Shown one piece after another: positions 25,593-35,194 of a stretch of DNA of 64,000 nucleotides. The stretch is taken from assembly GCA_949299515.1 (NCBI GenBank), contig CASGAP010000008.1, positions 1 through 64,000 of the forward strand. Reading direction: 5' to 3'. This stretch comes from an uncultured Desulfovibrionaceae bacterium. GTDB taxonomy: Bacteria > Desulfobacterota > Desulfovibrionia > Desulfovibrionales > Desulfovibrionaceae. Both the position numbers and the translations under genes were made by a program. The notes below the pieces were generated by a model. The model had not been told where the DNA came from, made no database searches, and saw only the letters and a program-made list of their open reading frames with translations. How positions within the stretch are numbered: position 1 is the stretch's first letter; each line of letters starts with the position of its first letter.

Positions 25593-25617
25593 AAATTCTG
25601 CAAAACCAGCCGCACGC

Positions 25618-26961
25618 TTACCGCGCTCTGCGGTCAAATTCCGAACAGTTCAGATAAATTTCCCGCTTTTCCCGATACATAAGCTCATCTGCTTCTTTTA
25701 TTATCCTATCCAAATCTTTGGTAAAATATTTATCGTACCAAACAGTGCCAAGAGCCATGCGCACCCCGCCCTGCTCCATAAGCAGACGAAGATTTGCGGC
25801 CTGCGAAAAAAAACTGCCCTCATCACAGCCAAAACTGATAACCAAAAACTCATCGCCGCCGATACGGTAAATATCTCCTTTATCAAAATACCTCGCCAGC
25901 AGCATATAGGCATCGATAAGCATTTTATCGCCCGTAGAATGGCCGTACGTATCATTAACCCGCTTCAGCCCCATGACATCGGCATACACAATGCCCACAC
26001 TTTTTTCACGCCTATACGTACGCAAACCCCGGTCAAGAGCGTGTCTGTTGTATGCACCGGTAAGCTGATCGTAAAAACTCAAATTTTCAAGCTGATTGAA
26101 CAAATCCCTTCTGTTGATAAGCGAAACCAAAAACTGCCCGAGAAGCACAAGTACATTATAAATATATGCAACATCGTCAGCCGGCGGATTGTCAATACCA
26201 AAAAAACCGATAATTTTATCACGGTAAAAAAGCGGAGCCACCACAAGACTGTGTATGCCCTGCGGAGCCAAAATAGCGTATAATGGAGGATCTGTTTCCT
26301 TTACTTTGTCCATGTCGTCGATAATAATCAGATTATTGCTTTTAAACTGCCTGTACCACATGGTCAAATCGGAAAGCGGGATATTTTTCAAATTATGTAT
26401 CTGCGGCGTAACGCCGATGGCACACCATTCATACGTATTATCGCAGACTCCGTCCTTTTCTTCAAAAATATAAGACCGTTCCCCGTGCAGTGCCTTGCCC
26501 ACGTATTCCATCAAAACCTGGATTGATTTTTCCGGGTCCTGCTCGGCAAGAGCATATTTCAGCGCCTCATTGACGAGGGTTTCATTATTCATGGCCGCAG
26601 CCAAAGCTTTTTTCTGTTTTTCCTGCGCCGTAATATTAATGGCTATTCCCATACGGTATCGTCTGCCGTTGTCTTCAATAATGGTATTCTTCAGAGAAAA
26701 CGCGGCATTGGCAACAGGATTAAAATAATACCACTCATAAAAACAGTTTTTTTCAATTTTACTGTTTGTGCACATGGAACAGGGAGAATTGGAATTTTGC
26801 AGCAGCTGATAGCAAATATGTTTTTTTACTTCATCAACGGATTTCACCCCGAACAGGTCTCGGGCTATTTTATTCATATATATCAATTGATACGTATCAA
26901 CATCTGAAACATATATTATTTCGCTGAAATTTTCATAAATTTCCCAAATTTTGGATACCAT
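25618..26961 (-). CDS. PAS-GAF-GGDEF diguanylate cyclase
   Basis: 447 residues. Order: PAS domain (about 5-115, with a C-x2-C pair in the CSMCTN segment), short coiled coil, GAF domain (about 140-285), GGDEF domain (about 290-435). The catalytic motif GGDEF is intact (residues 368-372). The RxxD inhibitory site expected just upstream is absent, so product inhibition may be lacking. It would make cyclic di-GMP in the cytoplasm in response to a signal sensed by PAS or GAF. The ribosome site GGAGA lies before the ATG. It is convergent with the hybrid kinase. Confidence 0.9.
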   Translation of the reverse strand: MVSKIWEIYENFSEIIYVSDVDTYQLIYMNKIARDLFGVKSVDEVKKHICYQLLQNSNSPCSMCTNSKIEKNCFYEWYYFNPVANAAFSLKNTIIEDNGRRYRMGIAINITAQEKQKKALAAAMNNETLVNEALKYALAEQDPEKSIQVLMEYVGKALHGERSYIFEEKDGVCDNTYEWCAIGVTPQIHNLKNIPLSDLTMWYRQFKSNNLIIIDDMDKVKETDPPLYAILAPQGIHSLVVAPLFYRDKIIGFFGIDNPPADDVAYIYNVLVLLGQFLVSLINRRDLFNQLENLSFYDQLTGAYNRHALDRGLRTYRREKSVGIVYADVMGLKRVNDTYGHSTGDKMLIDAYMLLARYFDKGDIYRIGGDEFLVISFGCDEGSFFSQAANLRLLMEQGGVRMALGTVWYDKYFTKDLDRIIKEADELMYREKREIYLNCSEFDRRAR

Positions 26962-27033
26962 CGGTTGATTCTCCGTATAAACTGCCTAAAAATATCATAT
27001 GATTTTTTATAATTCAAGACAAAATGAAGTCTT

Positions 27034-28059
27034 TCAATATTTTTTTTGCAGAACGGCATATACACGGCGCAAAGACAAATCCAAAACTTCCTGCTGCGCA
27101 AGCAGGGCATACGCCCTGCCGACGGCCTGCCTGCGCTCTGCCAGCGTATTAAGTCTGTCCCGAACGGCACTGCCTGCGGCCAATTCACGAAAAATTTCGT
27201 CAAGCCTTGCCGCGCGCACTTTTGCGCTGTGTTTTTCCAAAACCAGCTGCCGGCCGCGCATGGCAAGTTCATACAAAGCCTCTTCTTTTTCTTCGGAAAG
27301 CCAATGAACGGAATAATCCACTGCTTTGGCAACATCGCCGCGGGGATAAGCCGGCAGGGAATTTTCGCCGAACGTAAAAATCGACGCTATATTGTTTTTG
27401 TCCGTAGGCATATTATCCGCAAGGCAGGCACAGCCAAGCGCCATTGCTTCAAAAGTTCTGAAATTCAGTTCCCCTGCCGCACTTTGATTTAAAATAATCC
27501 GTGTCTGCCGAAAAACCGGTTCAAAATTCCCCTTAGTTATAAATATAGGCATAAACGCTTTGTACAGCGTAAAAAACTTTTCTCTGTCCGGATTGTTTTT
27601 GTGACCGAGCGTACCCACAAAAGCAACGGGAATACGGCGGTTTTCCGTCCATTCTTTCCTGCTTTCGAAGGGACTGAATTTCTTGGCAAAAAGCGGAAAA
27701 TGCTCTGCATGTTCCGGGAATTTTTCCTTTTCTTCCCCCTGGGCATACAGAACACGGTCAAAAGCGCGCGAATAAGGCCCGTGCCACACATGACAATACG
27801 TATCAATAGAAAAAAAGACAGAAGGAATTTTCAGTTCTTCAACATAAAACAAATGCGGCAGACAGCTGTCATCGGCATGAAAAAAAATATCGGGCGCAAA
27901 ACCCTTGCCCGCACAAATATCACAAAGTCTCTGCGCCGAAATGACGGAAGTGAGCCGCAAATCACAGTCCGCACGTTCCCCTGCCCGAAAAACCCTGTGC
28001 CCTAAGGCGTTAAATTCGTCCGTAAAATACGGATTATTTCCATACTGCAAAATGTTCAT
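27034..28059 (-). CDS. Glycosyltransferase of the CgeB-like type
   Basis: 341 residues, cytoplasmic. The N-terminal half begins MNILQYGNNP and includes DIFFHADDS. The C-terminal half has the glycosyltransferase pattern ELNFRTFEAMALGCACLADN, the nucleotide-sugar binding region of family 1/CgeB proteins, followed by helical segments. It could modify a surface glycan or flagellin; the acceptor is unknown. The ATG lies six bases after the T-run of the upstream gene's terminator and has no clear ribosome site, so it may depend on readthrough or leaderless initiation. Confidence 0.75.
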   Translation of the reverse strand: MNILQYGNNPYFTDEFNALGHRVFRAGERADCDLRLTSVISAQRLCDICAGKGFAPDIFFHADDSCLPHLFYVEELKIPSVFFSIDTYCHVWHGPYSRAFDRVLYAQGEEKEKFPEHAEHFPLFAKKFSPFESRKEWTENRRIPVAFVGTLGHKNNPDREKFFTLYKAFMPIFITKGNFEPVFRQTRIILNQSAAGELNFRTFEAMALGCACLADNMPTDKNNIASIFTFGENSLPAYPRGDVAKAVDYSVHWLSEEKEEALYELAMRGRQLVLEKHSAKVRAARLDEIFRELAAGSAVRDRLNTLAERRQAVGRAYALLAQQEVLDLSLRRVYAVLQKKY

Positions 28060-28064
28060 AACAG

Positions 28065-28095
28065 AAAAAAGCTTTTCCCTTTCGGGAAAAGCTTT
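28065..28095 (-). terminator. Terminator of the lepB-DJ-1 operon
   Basis: On the minus strand AAAGCTTTTCCC and GGGAAAAGCTTT form a 12 bp stem followed by TTTTTTC, four bases after the DJ-1/PfpI stop. Confidence 0.85.
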
Positions 28096-28098
28096 GGA

Positions 28099-28686
28099 TT
28101 AAGCGTGTTTAATTTCAACGCCGAGCAATTTGACAAATTCGCCGATCAGTGCGGGATGTGCCGGCCATGCGGCAGAAGTTACCAAATTGCCGTCAACAAC
28201 AGCATCGGTAAATGTCGCGTTGGGAGCCTGCCATACACCGCCTGCAAGTTTAATATCCGGCATTACGGCAGGATAGGCAGTGCATTTTTTGCCGGAAACA
28301 ACGCCTGCTGCTACCAAAAGCTGCGGGCCGTGGCAAATTGCGGCTATAGGTTTTTTCGCATTTTCAAATTCCTGAACAATCTGCAGAACGCGTTCGTTCA
28401 AGCGGATATACTCGGGAGCTCTGCCGCCCGGAACATACAATCCGTCATAATCCGCGGTATTAACCTTATCAAAGTCATAATTGATCATAAAGTTGTGTCC
28501 GCGTTTTTCGGAATATGTCTGATGCCCTTCAAAATCGTGAATGCCTGTTACGACAAATTCGCCGCTTTTTTTGTCCGGGCAAACCACATCCACGGAAAAA
28601 CCGCACATAACAAGCATTTGATACGGAACCATAAGTTCATAATCTTCAACAAAATCACCAGCCAACACAAGAATTTTTTTAGCCAT
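28099..28686 (-). CDS. DJ-1/PfpI family protein
   Basis: 195 residues. The nucleophile elbow AICHGPQ carries the catalytic Cys, with Glu near residue 14 (GDFVEDYE) as partner, and [12 protein letters not shown] is the usual oxyanion strand. The family includes glyoxalase III-type hydratases, deglycase-like proteins and redox chaperones; sequence alone does not choose. It is last in a six-gene minus-strand run (lepB, rimO, META protein, thiD, DsrE-like, this gene), 12 bases after the DsrE-like gene and directly before a terminator. Confidence 0.9.
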   Translation of the reverse strand: MAKKILVLAGDFVEDYELMVPYQMLVMCGFSVDVVCPDKKSGEFVVTGIHDFEGHQTYSEKRGHNFMINYDFDKVNTADYDGLYVPGGRAPEYIRLNERVLQIVQEFENAKKPIAAICHGPQLLVAAGVVSGKKCTAYPAVMPDIKLAGGVWQAPNATFTDAVVDGNLVTSAAWPAHPALIGEFVKLLGVEIKHA

Positions 28687-28698
28687 GTTCTGCTCCTT

Positions 28699-29040
28699 TT
28701 ACGGTTTAATATAAGCAAAATGTTCATTCTGCAGGCGCACAAGCTCAACAATGCCGGCAGGAACGATTTCCACACCGTCCATCAGCATTTCCTGCGACAG
28801 GGAAAACTTGTTTACGGCATTGCGGCAAACCCGAATCTGCAGGCCTTTTTTCTGCAGCTCGTACAATTCCGGCAGGACTGCTTCTTTTTTGAAAAGATTG
28901 ATCGCGGGCCCGTTCACAAGCAGAACAACCTCTGCTTTTTGCCCTTCAATCGCCGTAAAGTAATTTGCGATATTTGACACTGCCACATTCAAAATGCCGC
29001 TGTCGTTCAAATCCACATGAAAAACAATATCATAATTCAT
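28699..29040 (-). CDS. DsrE/DsrF-like small protein
   Basis: 113 residues of the DsrE fold, starting with strand IVFHVDLND. A helix-strand VVLLVNGPAINL and later a Cys in LQIRVCRNAVNK follow. In sulfur-transfer members this region carries the persulfide cysteine, so a sulfur-relay role is possible, but many DsrE-like proteins have no known function. Short gaps (10-12 bases) link it to thiD and the DJ-1 gene. Confidence 0.8.
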   Translation of the reverse strand: MNYDIVFHVDLNDSGILNVAVSNIANYFTAIEGQKAEVVLLVNGPAINLFKKEAVLPELYELQKKGLQIRVCRNAVNKFSLSQEMLMDGVEIVPAGIVELVRLQNEHFAYIKP

Positions 29041-29050
29041 AATATTTTCC

Positions 29051-29866
29051 CTACCGTTTTAATTGTTCGATTGTAGCAAGGTGATGTACGGGCCCTATAC
29101 CTTTTCCCGGTGCATAGCTGTTTCGCAGGGCGCAGTTCAAAAACTCCTGTGCTTTTTTTACAGCTACGATAAGCGGCTGTTTTTTTGCAAGATACGCGGT
29201 TATGGCCGCTGAAAGCGTACAGCCCGTACCATGGCTGTTCGGCGTTTCCACGTGCGGCTGACGCAAAGGTTCCATGTTTCCTGCTCCGTCAAAAAACCAG
29301 TCCGTTACCAGTATGGGACGTTCCTCAAAATGCCCGCCTTTTATCAGCACAGCTTTTGCGCCCATATCCAGCAGTCTTTTTCCGGCTTCTTCCACAGCTT
29401 TCACGTCGGTCAGCTTTATCCCGGTAAGAACTTCCGTTTCAGGCTTATTGGGCGTGACAAGCGCTGCCAGCGGAAACAGTTTTTCCTTCATCACCGCAAC
29501 GGCATCTTCTTTTATCAGGGCATGACCGCTGGTGCTCACGCAGACAGGATCCACAACCAAAGGGAAATCCGCTCCGAGTTCCGCCGCCAAAGCCTCGATA
29601 ATTTCGGCACTGAACAGCATACCGGTTTTGGCGGCATGAATGGGGAAACCGTCTAGCACGGCTTTTAACTGCCGCACGACAAATTCCGGTTCCGGAGCAT
29701 GAATGCCCGTTACCCCAAGGCCGTTTTGGGCTGTCAGCGCGGTTATTACGCTTGTTCCGTACACGCCCAAACTGGCAAAAGTTTTTAAATCTGCCTGAAT
29801 ACCAGCTCCGCCGCCGCTGTCAGATCCGGCTATGGTCAGAGCATTGGGAAGAACTCCGCTGAACAT
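29051..29866 (-). CDS. thiD: Hydroxymethylpyrimidine/phosphomethylpyrimidine kinase
   Basis: 271 residues, the normal ThiD length. It phosphorylates HMP and HMP-phosphate in thiamine synthesis. N-terminal AGSDSGGGAGIQADLKT is the substrate site; TPNKPE and SHGTGCTLSAA near residue 210 give the anion hole and catalytic Asp/Cys region typical of ribokinase-fold HMP kinases. No other thi genes are adjacent, and no TPP riboswitch is seen in front of the operon. Confidence 0.93.
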   Translation of the reverse strand: MFSGVLPNALTIAGSDSGGGAGIQADLKTFASLGVYGTSVITALTAQNGLGVTGIHAPEPEFVVRQLKAVLDGFPIHAAKTGMLFSAEIIEALAAELGADFPLVVDPVCVSTSGHALIKEDAVAVMKEKLFPLAALVTPNKPETEVLTGIKLTDVKAVEEAGKRLLDMGAKAVLIKGGHFEERPILVTDWFFDGAGNMEPLRQPHVETPNSHGTGCTLSAAITAYLAKKQPLIVAVKKAQEFLNCALRNSYAPGKGIGPVHHLATIEQLKR

Positions 29867-29874
29867 ATTCCCTC

Positions 29875-31356
29875 CTATAAATAAACAGCCTCAAAAAGTG
29901 CCAGCTCAATATTATTATGCAGCAATTTCAAAACAGAACCATTAATCTGCCAGGAATCCGCTTTCTGCAGAACCTGATTAAATTCCCGGGCCTGCTCTTC
30001 GCCCTGCGGGCAAAGCATCAGCGTAGATCCGCCCTGTCCTGTTTTTATGGTTTGTTCCGCAACCTCCACAGGCATAAAAAAGTTATTGCAGCCGTCAGAT
30101 CCGGAAAGCATAGTATCACGGATAATTATATGCGGTTCTCCCTGTCCTGTAAAGGTCTGCACTTCCTTTTCGTTCAGCCTGGTCAACCGCCAATAGGTAT
30201 CCTGCAGCGTTGTATGCCGAAAAAGCCCGGAACAGATTTCTGTATCGTCAAGTTCCGCCCGCAGCGGGAAAAGATCCAAATTCCCTGCTGGATTACGGCG
30301 CAGTACGGCTTCCATTTTCACGGCACAGGGCTCTGCAAAACTGTCTTTTTTCAAGGAAGAATACAACAGCTTCGGAAACTGCACCGCAAAATTGACCGCA
30401 GTAACGCACTCCGCAAAATACAGAACATTGTCCCGCTCCACAATATTGCCGTGCAGGATGAACTTGCCTATTTCAAAAAGCTCTCTGTCCGCCCTGGTGA
30501 ACACAACCATATTTTTGTCATTATAGTGTCTGAAAACCAGCGTTTTTTCGTCCTGCAGCTGCGCCGTCAGCGGCACAGCGCCGCTTTGGGTAAGCTCTAT
30601 GCTGTGATTTCTGTCGATCAGCGCCCAGTGGGCAACAGAAAGCCTGCCTTCCTTTTTCACAATCGCAAGGCCGTTTTTTTCCAGATACAGCGTATCCCCT
30701 TCCGTATTGGCAAACGTTCCCGGAACGGTAATTTTCTTTTCCGCCATACCCTGATCGGCTTTATGCAGAAGAATTTTGCTTTCGCGTATATTTACCGGTT
30801 CCCGTGTGGCAAAAAGCGGAACATTTTCATGATATATCGCCGCATTGACATACACAGTATCCTTTTCCCGCACAACGCAGTCAAAGGAAAACGGCATGGG
30901 AATTCTGCCTTCCGTAGGTATGGCATACATAGCAAAAGGAACATCGTCATTATTTTTGTACAGCTCATACCTGACTTCCACTTTCGGCGGCAGCATGATA
31001 CGTTCGCGGTAAAAAATTTCCCCGGCAAACACTGTCACTGTATCAGAAGATTTTTTCAGAACGTATTCCTGAGTCCCGTTATGCAGGGTCAGCGTATCCC
31101 CGTCCAAGGCCATGGCATACTCCTTTTCCTGAACCCCGGCGGACGGGATATAGGAAAACGTTACGGCAACGCTGTTTTCTGCGGTACGTTTCCAGGCATA
31201 ACCGGTTTTTGTCTTATAATTTATATAGGAAAATGTTCCGTCGGGCTTAAAATAAAAATAACAGCCGAAAGAAGTTTTCCATAAGCCTGCCAGTTCGTCG
31301 GCACAGGCCGGAAAAGCAAAAAACAGCATAAAGATAACCGTTAATATTCTTTTCAT
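29875..31356 (-). CDS. Secreted META/NlpE-like multidomain protein
   Basis: 493 residues with a signal peptide (MKRILTVIFMLFFAFPACA); the Cys in PAC-A is possible for lipidation but the box is not classical. Residues 23-110 form a small beta domain (GLWKTSFGCYFYFKPDGTFS); 115-220 resemble YbaY; 220-300 resemble NlpE; 385-490 form a META/HslJ domain (YWRLTRLN, GCNNFF, LMLCPQGEE). Such proteins sit in the periplasm or outer membrane and respond to envelope stress; no enzyme is known. It follows rimO by nine bases. Confidence 0.7.
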   Translation of the reverse strand: MKRILTVIFMLFFAFPACADELAGLWKTSFGCYFYFKPDGTFSYINYKTKTGYAWKRTAENSVAVTFSYIPSAGVQEKEYAMALDGDTLTLHNGTQEYVLKKSSDTVTVFAGEIFYRERIMLPPKVEVRYELYKNNDDVPFAMYAIPTEGRIPMPFSFDCVVREKDTVYVNAAIYHENVPLFATREPVNIRESKILLHKADQGMAEKKITVPGTFANTEGDTLYLEKNGLAIVKKEGRLSVAHWALIDRNHSIELTQSGAVPLTAQLQDEKTLVFRHYNDKNMVVFTRADRELFEIGKFILHGNIVERDNVLYFAECVTAVNFAVQFPKLLYSSLKKDSFAEPCAVKMEAVLRRNPAGNLDLFPLRAELDDTEICSGLFRHTTLQDTYWRLTRLNEKEVQTFTGQGEPHIIIRDTMLSGSDGCNNFFMPVEVAEQTIKTGQGGSTLMLCPQGEEQAREFNQVLQKADSWQINGSVLKLLHNNIELALFEAVYL

Positions 31357-31365
31357 ACAAACTCC

Positions 31366-32712
31366 TTATGCCAAGGCGACCAAATCATACTCCTGCGTTT
31401 CGGTAATATCCGCTTCCACAATCATTCCCGGCCGTATTTCCTCGTCGGGCGGAGCGGAAACATAGGTTATGCCGTCCACGTCGGGAGCCTGGAACCATGT
31501 GCGGCCGACATAAAGCCCCGGCCATTCGTCGTGTTCCCTGTCAATAATAATCGGCAGGCGTTCTCCCAAATATTCTTCAAGAATTTCTTCGCTGATTTCC
31601 GCCTGCAGCTGCATTAATTCCCCGCGGCGGGCTTCTTTGACGCTTTTTTCAACCTGACCGGGCATTAATGCCGCCTTGGTGCCTTCTTCCTGCTCATAGG
31701 CAAAAACCCCCATTTGATGAAAACGGGTTTTGTCCACAAAATTAAACAGTTTGTCAAAATGTGCGTCGGTTTCTCCCGGAAAGCCCACAATAAAGGTTGT
31801 GCGCAGCGCGGCTTTGGGGAAATATTTGCGAATGCGCTCCACAACAATTTCCGGATTCTGCGCAAACGGCCTGCCCATTTTGGAAAGAATGTCCTCATGG
31901 GCGTGCTGCAGCGGAATGTCAAAATACGGCATAAACTTTTCGCCCGCTTCCTTCAGATAGCCCAACAGGGCGTCCGTCATGCCTGCAGGATACAGATACA
32001 TCAAGCGCAGGCGCTCCAATCCGTCCAAAGCAAAAAGCCTGTCCAAAAGCGGACGCAAATCTCTGTCCGCACTGTCGCTTCCCCATGCCGTAACGTCCTG
32101 CGCCACCAGCACCAGCTCCTTAACGCCGCTTTCCGTCAGCTTTTTGGCTTCGGGCACCAAAATTTCCTTGTCAATGGAACGGTATGCCCCGCGTATGGAC
32201 GGAATAGTGCAAAACGAACAATTATGACGGCAGCCTTCGCCTATTTTCAGCCATGCATAGGACGGCCCGGTGCTGAGCCGTCTTTGCTGAACGGGAATTT
32301 GCACAGAAACATTTTTATATACAAAGGACTGCCTCTTTTCCGCAGAAAGCTCAATGCCGAAATACTCCTGCACGGCCGCGGCGGTCAGACTTCCCCAATT
32401 GTCGATATCCTTGGTTTCCAGCCACAAATTCACTTCGGGCACTTCCTTGGAAAGCTCGCACACGCCGTAGCGTCCGACCAAACAGCCGCATACGATGATA
32501 AAGCTGTGTTCGTTTGCCTGCGTTGCCACTTCCACAATGGCAGAAACGGATTCTTCCACCGCACTTTGAATAAAAGCGCAGGTATTGATAAACACCACAT
32601 CGGCATCTTCCAAATCATCCACGGCAAGAAACTCCCCGAGAGACCCCAAAACGTGTTCCGTGTCAACCAAATTTTTCGGACAGCCCAAACTTTGCGTATA
32701 CACTTTTATCAT
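31366..32712 (-). CDS. rimO: Ribosomal protein S12 methylthiotransferase RimO
   Basis: 448 residues. It adds a methylthio group to an aspartate of ribosomal protein S12. Three domains are visible: UPF0004 with SLGCPKN, INTCAF and VCGCLVG cysteines for the auxiliary cluster; radical SAM with C-x3-C-x2-C in GCRHNCSFCTIP; and a C-terminal TRAM-like domain (PGMIVEADITETQEYDL). SLGCPKNLVDTE marks RimO rather than MiaB. The start is three bases after the lepB stop. Confidence 0.95.
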   Translation of the reverse strand: MIKVYTQSLGCPKNLVDTEHVLGSLGEFLAVDDLEDADVVFINTCAFIQSAVEESVSAIVEVATQANEHSFIIVCGCLVGRYGVCELSKEVPEVNLWLETKDIDNWGSLTAAAVQEYFGIELSAEKRQSFVYKNVSVQIPVQQRRLSTGPSYAWLKIGEGCRHNCSFCTIPSIRGAYRSIDKEILVPEAKKLTESGVKELVLVAQDVTAWGSDSADRDLRPLLDRLFALDGLERLRLMYLYPAGMTDALLGYLKEAGEKFMPYFDIPLQHAHEDILSKMGRPFAQNPEIVVERIRKYFPKAALRTTFIVGFPGETDAHFDKLFNFVDKTRFHQMGVFAYEQEEGTKAALMPGQVEKSVKEARRGELMQLQAEISEEILEEYLGERLPIIIDREHDEWPGLYVGRTWFQAPDVDGITYVSAPPDEEIRPGMIVEADITETQEYDLVALA

Positions 32713-32715
32713 AGC

Positions 32716-33327
32716 TTACTCTAATTTTTTGCCTATGCGGTTTAAACGCGGAGAATTTTCCTTTCCGTCCCAAGACCAGTAAATGCGCCAGGCTTTACCG
32801 TAAATTTCGTCACGGTTCACGGTTCCCCAGGCCCTGCTGTCTTCGGAATTGTCCCTGTTGTCGCCCATGACAAAATATTCGTCGGCAGGAACTTTATAGG
32901 GAGCCATATTGTCCAGCGGGCCGAGCATATGCGGTCTTGTATGGATAATATAGGCCTCTTCCACTTTTTCGCCGTTGCGGTACAGCTGCTTGTCGCGCAT
33001 TTCCATAATGTCGCCGGGCAGGCCCACAACGCGCTTAATATAATCCACGGAAGGATTTTTAGGATACTTGAAAACAATAATGTCACCGTACTGCGGCCCT
33101 TCTCCCTTATAAATCCACGTATCGGAAAAAGGCAGCTTAAACCCGTAGCTGAGTTTATTTACCAAAATATAATCGCCGATCTGAATGGTATTGAGCATGG
33201 AGCCTGACGGAATAGTAAAGACAGACACTAAAAACAAACGGATAAATGCCGCAACGATAAGCGCAACAAGCAAGGCTTCCCCGTATTCGCGGAACACGCC
33301 TTTTTTCTTCGGTGTTATTTCTGACAT
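32716..33327 (-). CDS. lepB: Signal peptidase I
   Basis: 203 residues. It cleaves signal peptides of exported proteins at the inner membrane. One N-terminal membrane helix (about 16-37) is followed by catalytic Ser43 in IPSGSM and the general base Lys98 in YIKRVVGLPGD; GDNRDNSEDSR is the conserved box E. The ribosome site GAGGAAA is good. It leads the operon that continues with rimO. Confidence 0.95.
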   Translation of the reverse strand: MSEITPKKKGVFREYGEALLVALIVAAFIRLFLVSVFTIPSGSMLNTIQIGDYILVNKLSYGFKLPFSDTWIYKGEGPQYGDIIVFKYPKNPSVDYIKRVVGLPGDIMEMRDKQLYRNGEKVEEAYIIHTRPHMLGPLDNMAPYKVPADEYFVMGDNRDNSEDSRAWGTVNRDEIYGKAWRIYWSWDGKENSPRLNRIGKKLE

Positions 33328-33474
33328 AGTTTCCTCAAATAAGTATGTATCGTATTTTTAGCACGCATTATTGCAGGACGCAAGTTTAATAACTTTACAT
33401 TTCCGTCTGGCAGCTAATGCTTTTATTTTTTCTGCCGATAAGGCATATACTTTTCCGTACGCTGAGGTATGGCC

Positions 33475-35133
33475 ATGAGCGAAATTCAGATTGATGTTTC
33501 CGCAGACAGCGGCTTCCAAAGACAAAACATACACTCCGTCAATACGGCCAGACAGACGGCGCCTTCTCATTCCGCCGCTGCTTCACCTGCCGCCAAAACA
33601 GCATCTCCCGCAGGCGCGGCACAGACAGATACCGTACAATTTTCCGCCGATTTGGAAAAAATTCTTGAAGGGTCCGCACAGTTTCTTGCTTCCTCCGAAT
33701 CCAAAACCACTATTTCCGCCGCGCTGCAAAACGGTTCTGTGAACATTTCCCAAAACGGCAGTGCTTTTACCGCTTCTTATATACAAAAAAACGGCAGCAG
33801 CTTTTCGCTGACGTTTAATCAAAACATTGCCATTCAGGAAAACGCAGATTCCTCCGTTTCCGTATTTTTTGAACAGGACAACATAACCAAACAGTTTTTG
33901 ACTGACGGAACCGTTTCGGAACTTCAGGGAAATACGCTCGGCAGCGGCAAAAATTCCGTACTTGTCAATGTCAGCGGCGGAACAGTCAATGCCGACGGCA
34001 GCACTGTAATTGCCTTGGCAGACAACACCACAATCAATGCCCAAGGCAGCAATACCATTATTCTGAAAAACAACAGCAGCAATACCGCAATCAATATCCA
34101 AAACGGCAGCAGCACCATTAAAGGGCAAAATCTCAGCGACAGCACGATAAATGCTTCCAACGCGAACCTAACCCTTGAATTTCAAAATATACAAGCTTCG
34201 GCCATAACAGCGCAGCAGGGAAATGTTCGGCTGAAAGCCCTGAATTTAAAAGACAGCACCCTAAGTTTGGGAGCCGGCACGCACACAATGGATTTTTACA
34301 ATGCCAAAAACAATTCCATCGATTTTACGGCAAATTCCATAGACAACCAGTCAAACCTCAATATTCTCAATTCCGGTACGGGCAATACAGTCAGTATGCA
34401 CGGCGAAAAAGCGAATATATTTATCCGTTACAGCAGCGCCAATACCATAAACTCCGACGCCCGCTGGACAACTTCGCGCTTTACTTCCTCGGCAAGCGAC
34501 ACCATCAACTATAACTCCTATTGGTCAACCGTAAACGGCGGAAATTTTGCCGACAGCAAAATAAGCGTAAGCAGCAGCCAGACATTTTCCATGAATGTCC
34601 GTTCACTTGGCGGAACAAGCACCGTTTATGCCAACAGCAAAAATACCTCGTTATATTTGAACGAAATCACCGACAGCGCCAAACTCGATGTAACCGGCCA
34701 GCACTTTGCAACAGCCCGTATCGGCACTGTATCCGAAAATGCATCTCTTAATTTAAATTCATGGTATTACAGCAACGTATATATTGATAAAATGCTCGGC
34801 AATGCCTTGGTTAACATAAACAGCAATAATGCCACTGTATCAATCAACAGCGTGGAAGACAATGCCGCAATTAATCTTGGGAACACTGCTGTCAACGGAG
34901 TATTCGGGCATATTGAAGGTAATGCACAAATTACAGGCGGCACTCCCGCCTCCAATGTCCTTATTGCCAAAAACAGCTCGGCTGCCGCACTAGACCCTAA
35001 TTATGCCGATTTTACAAAAATCAGCACCAAAGAACAAGGCCAAGCTTTTTCCTCTCTTATGACCGCTGTAAATAATTCCGGCAATCAAGGCTTAACCATT
35101 CCCAATGAATTTCGGCTTAATTCCGTTCTTTAA
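33475..35133 (+). CDS. Beta-helix-like repeat protein without signal peptide
   Basis: 552 residues from ATG 33475, chosen over ATG 33469 because GAGG is correctly spaced only for the former. Residues 1-60 are Ala/Ser-rich and disordered and contain DTVQFSADLEKIL, close to DTVSLSEDAK in the FlgM-like protein at 56972. From about 85 on, short repeats of 18-22 residues rich in Asn, Ser, Thr and Ile occur (for example GSNTIILKNNSSNTAINIQ), suggesting a right-handed beta helix as in adhesins or tail-fibre proteins. It lacks Cys, a signal peptide and an anchor. Export by a flagellar-type, type I or other route is possible. Function unknown. Confidence 0.6.
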   Translation: MSEIQIDVSADSGFQRQNIHSVNTARQTAPSHSAAASPAAKTASPAGAAQTDTVQFSADLEKILEGSAQFLASSESKTTISAALQNGSVNISQNGSAFTASYIQKNGSSFSLTFNQNIAIQENADSSVSVFFEQDNITKQFLTDGTVSELQGNTLGSGKNSVLVNVSGGTVNADGSTVIALADNTTINAQGSNTIILKNNSSNTAINIQNGSSTIKGQNLSDSTINASNANLTLEFQNIQASAITAQQGNVRLKALNLKDSTLSLGAGTHTMDFYNAKNNSIDFTANSIDNQSNLNILNSGTGNTVSMHGEKANIFIRYSSANTINSDARWTTSRFTSSASDTINYNSYWSTVNGGNFADSKISVSSSQTFSMNVRSLGGTSTVYANSKNTSLYLNEITDSAKLDVTGQHFATARIGTVSENASLNLNSWYYSNVYIDKMLGNALVNINSNNATVSINSVEDNAAINLGNTAVNGVFGHIEGNAQITGGTPASNVLIAKNSSAAALDPNYADFTKISTKEQGQAFSSLMTAVNNSGNQGLTIPNEFRLNSVL

Positions 35134-35194
35134 ATATCTTGACAATTTTTATTATCAGGTATAATTCCTAATAAGAACTTTTCAAGGAGTACAT

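Noticed and set aside
29917-31284. 455-codon open frame on the plus strand opposite the META protein
   Set aside because: The minus-strand gene has a signal peptide, known domains and operon spacing; the plus frame shows no domain.
33475-35133. Prophage tail fibre
   Set aside because: No phage structural, integrase or lysis genes are nearby, and repeats alone do not show phage origin.
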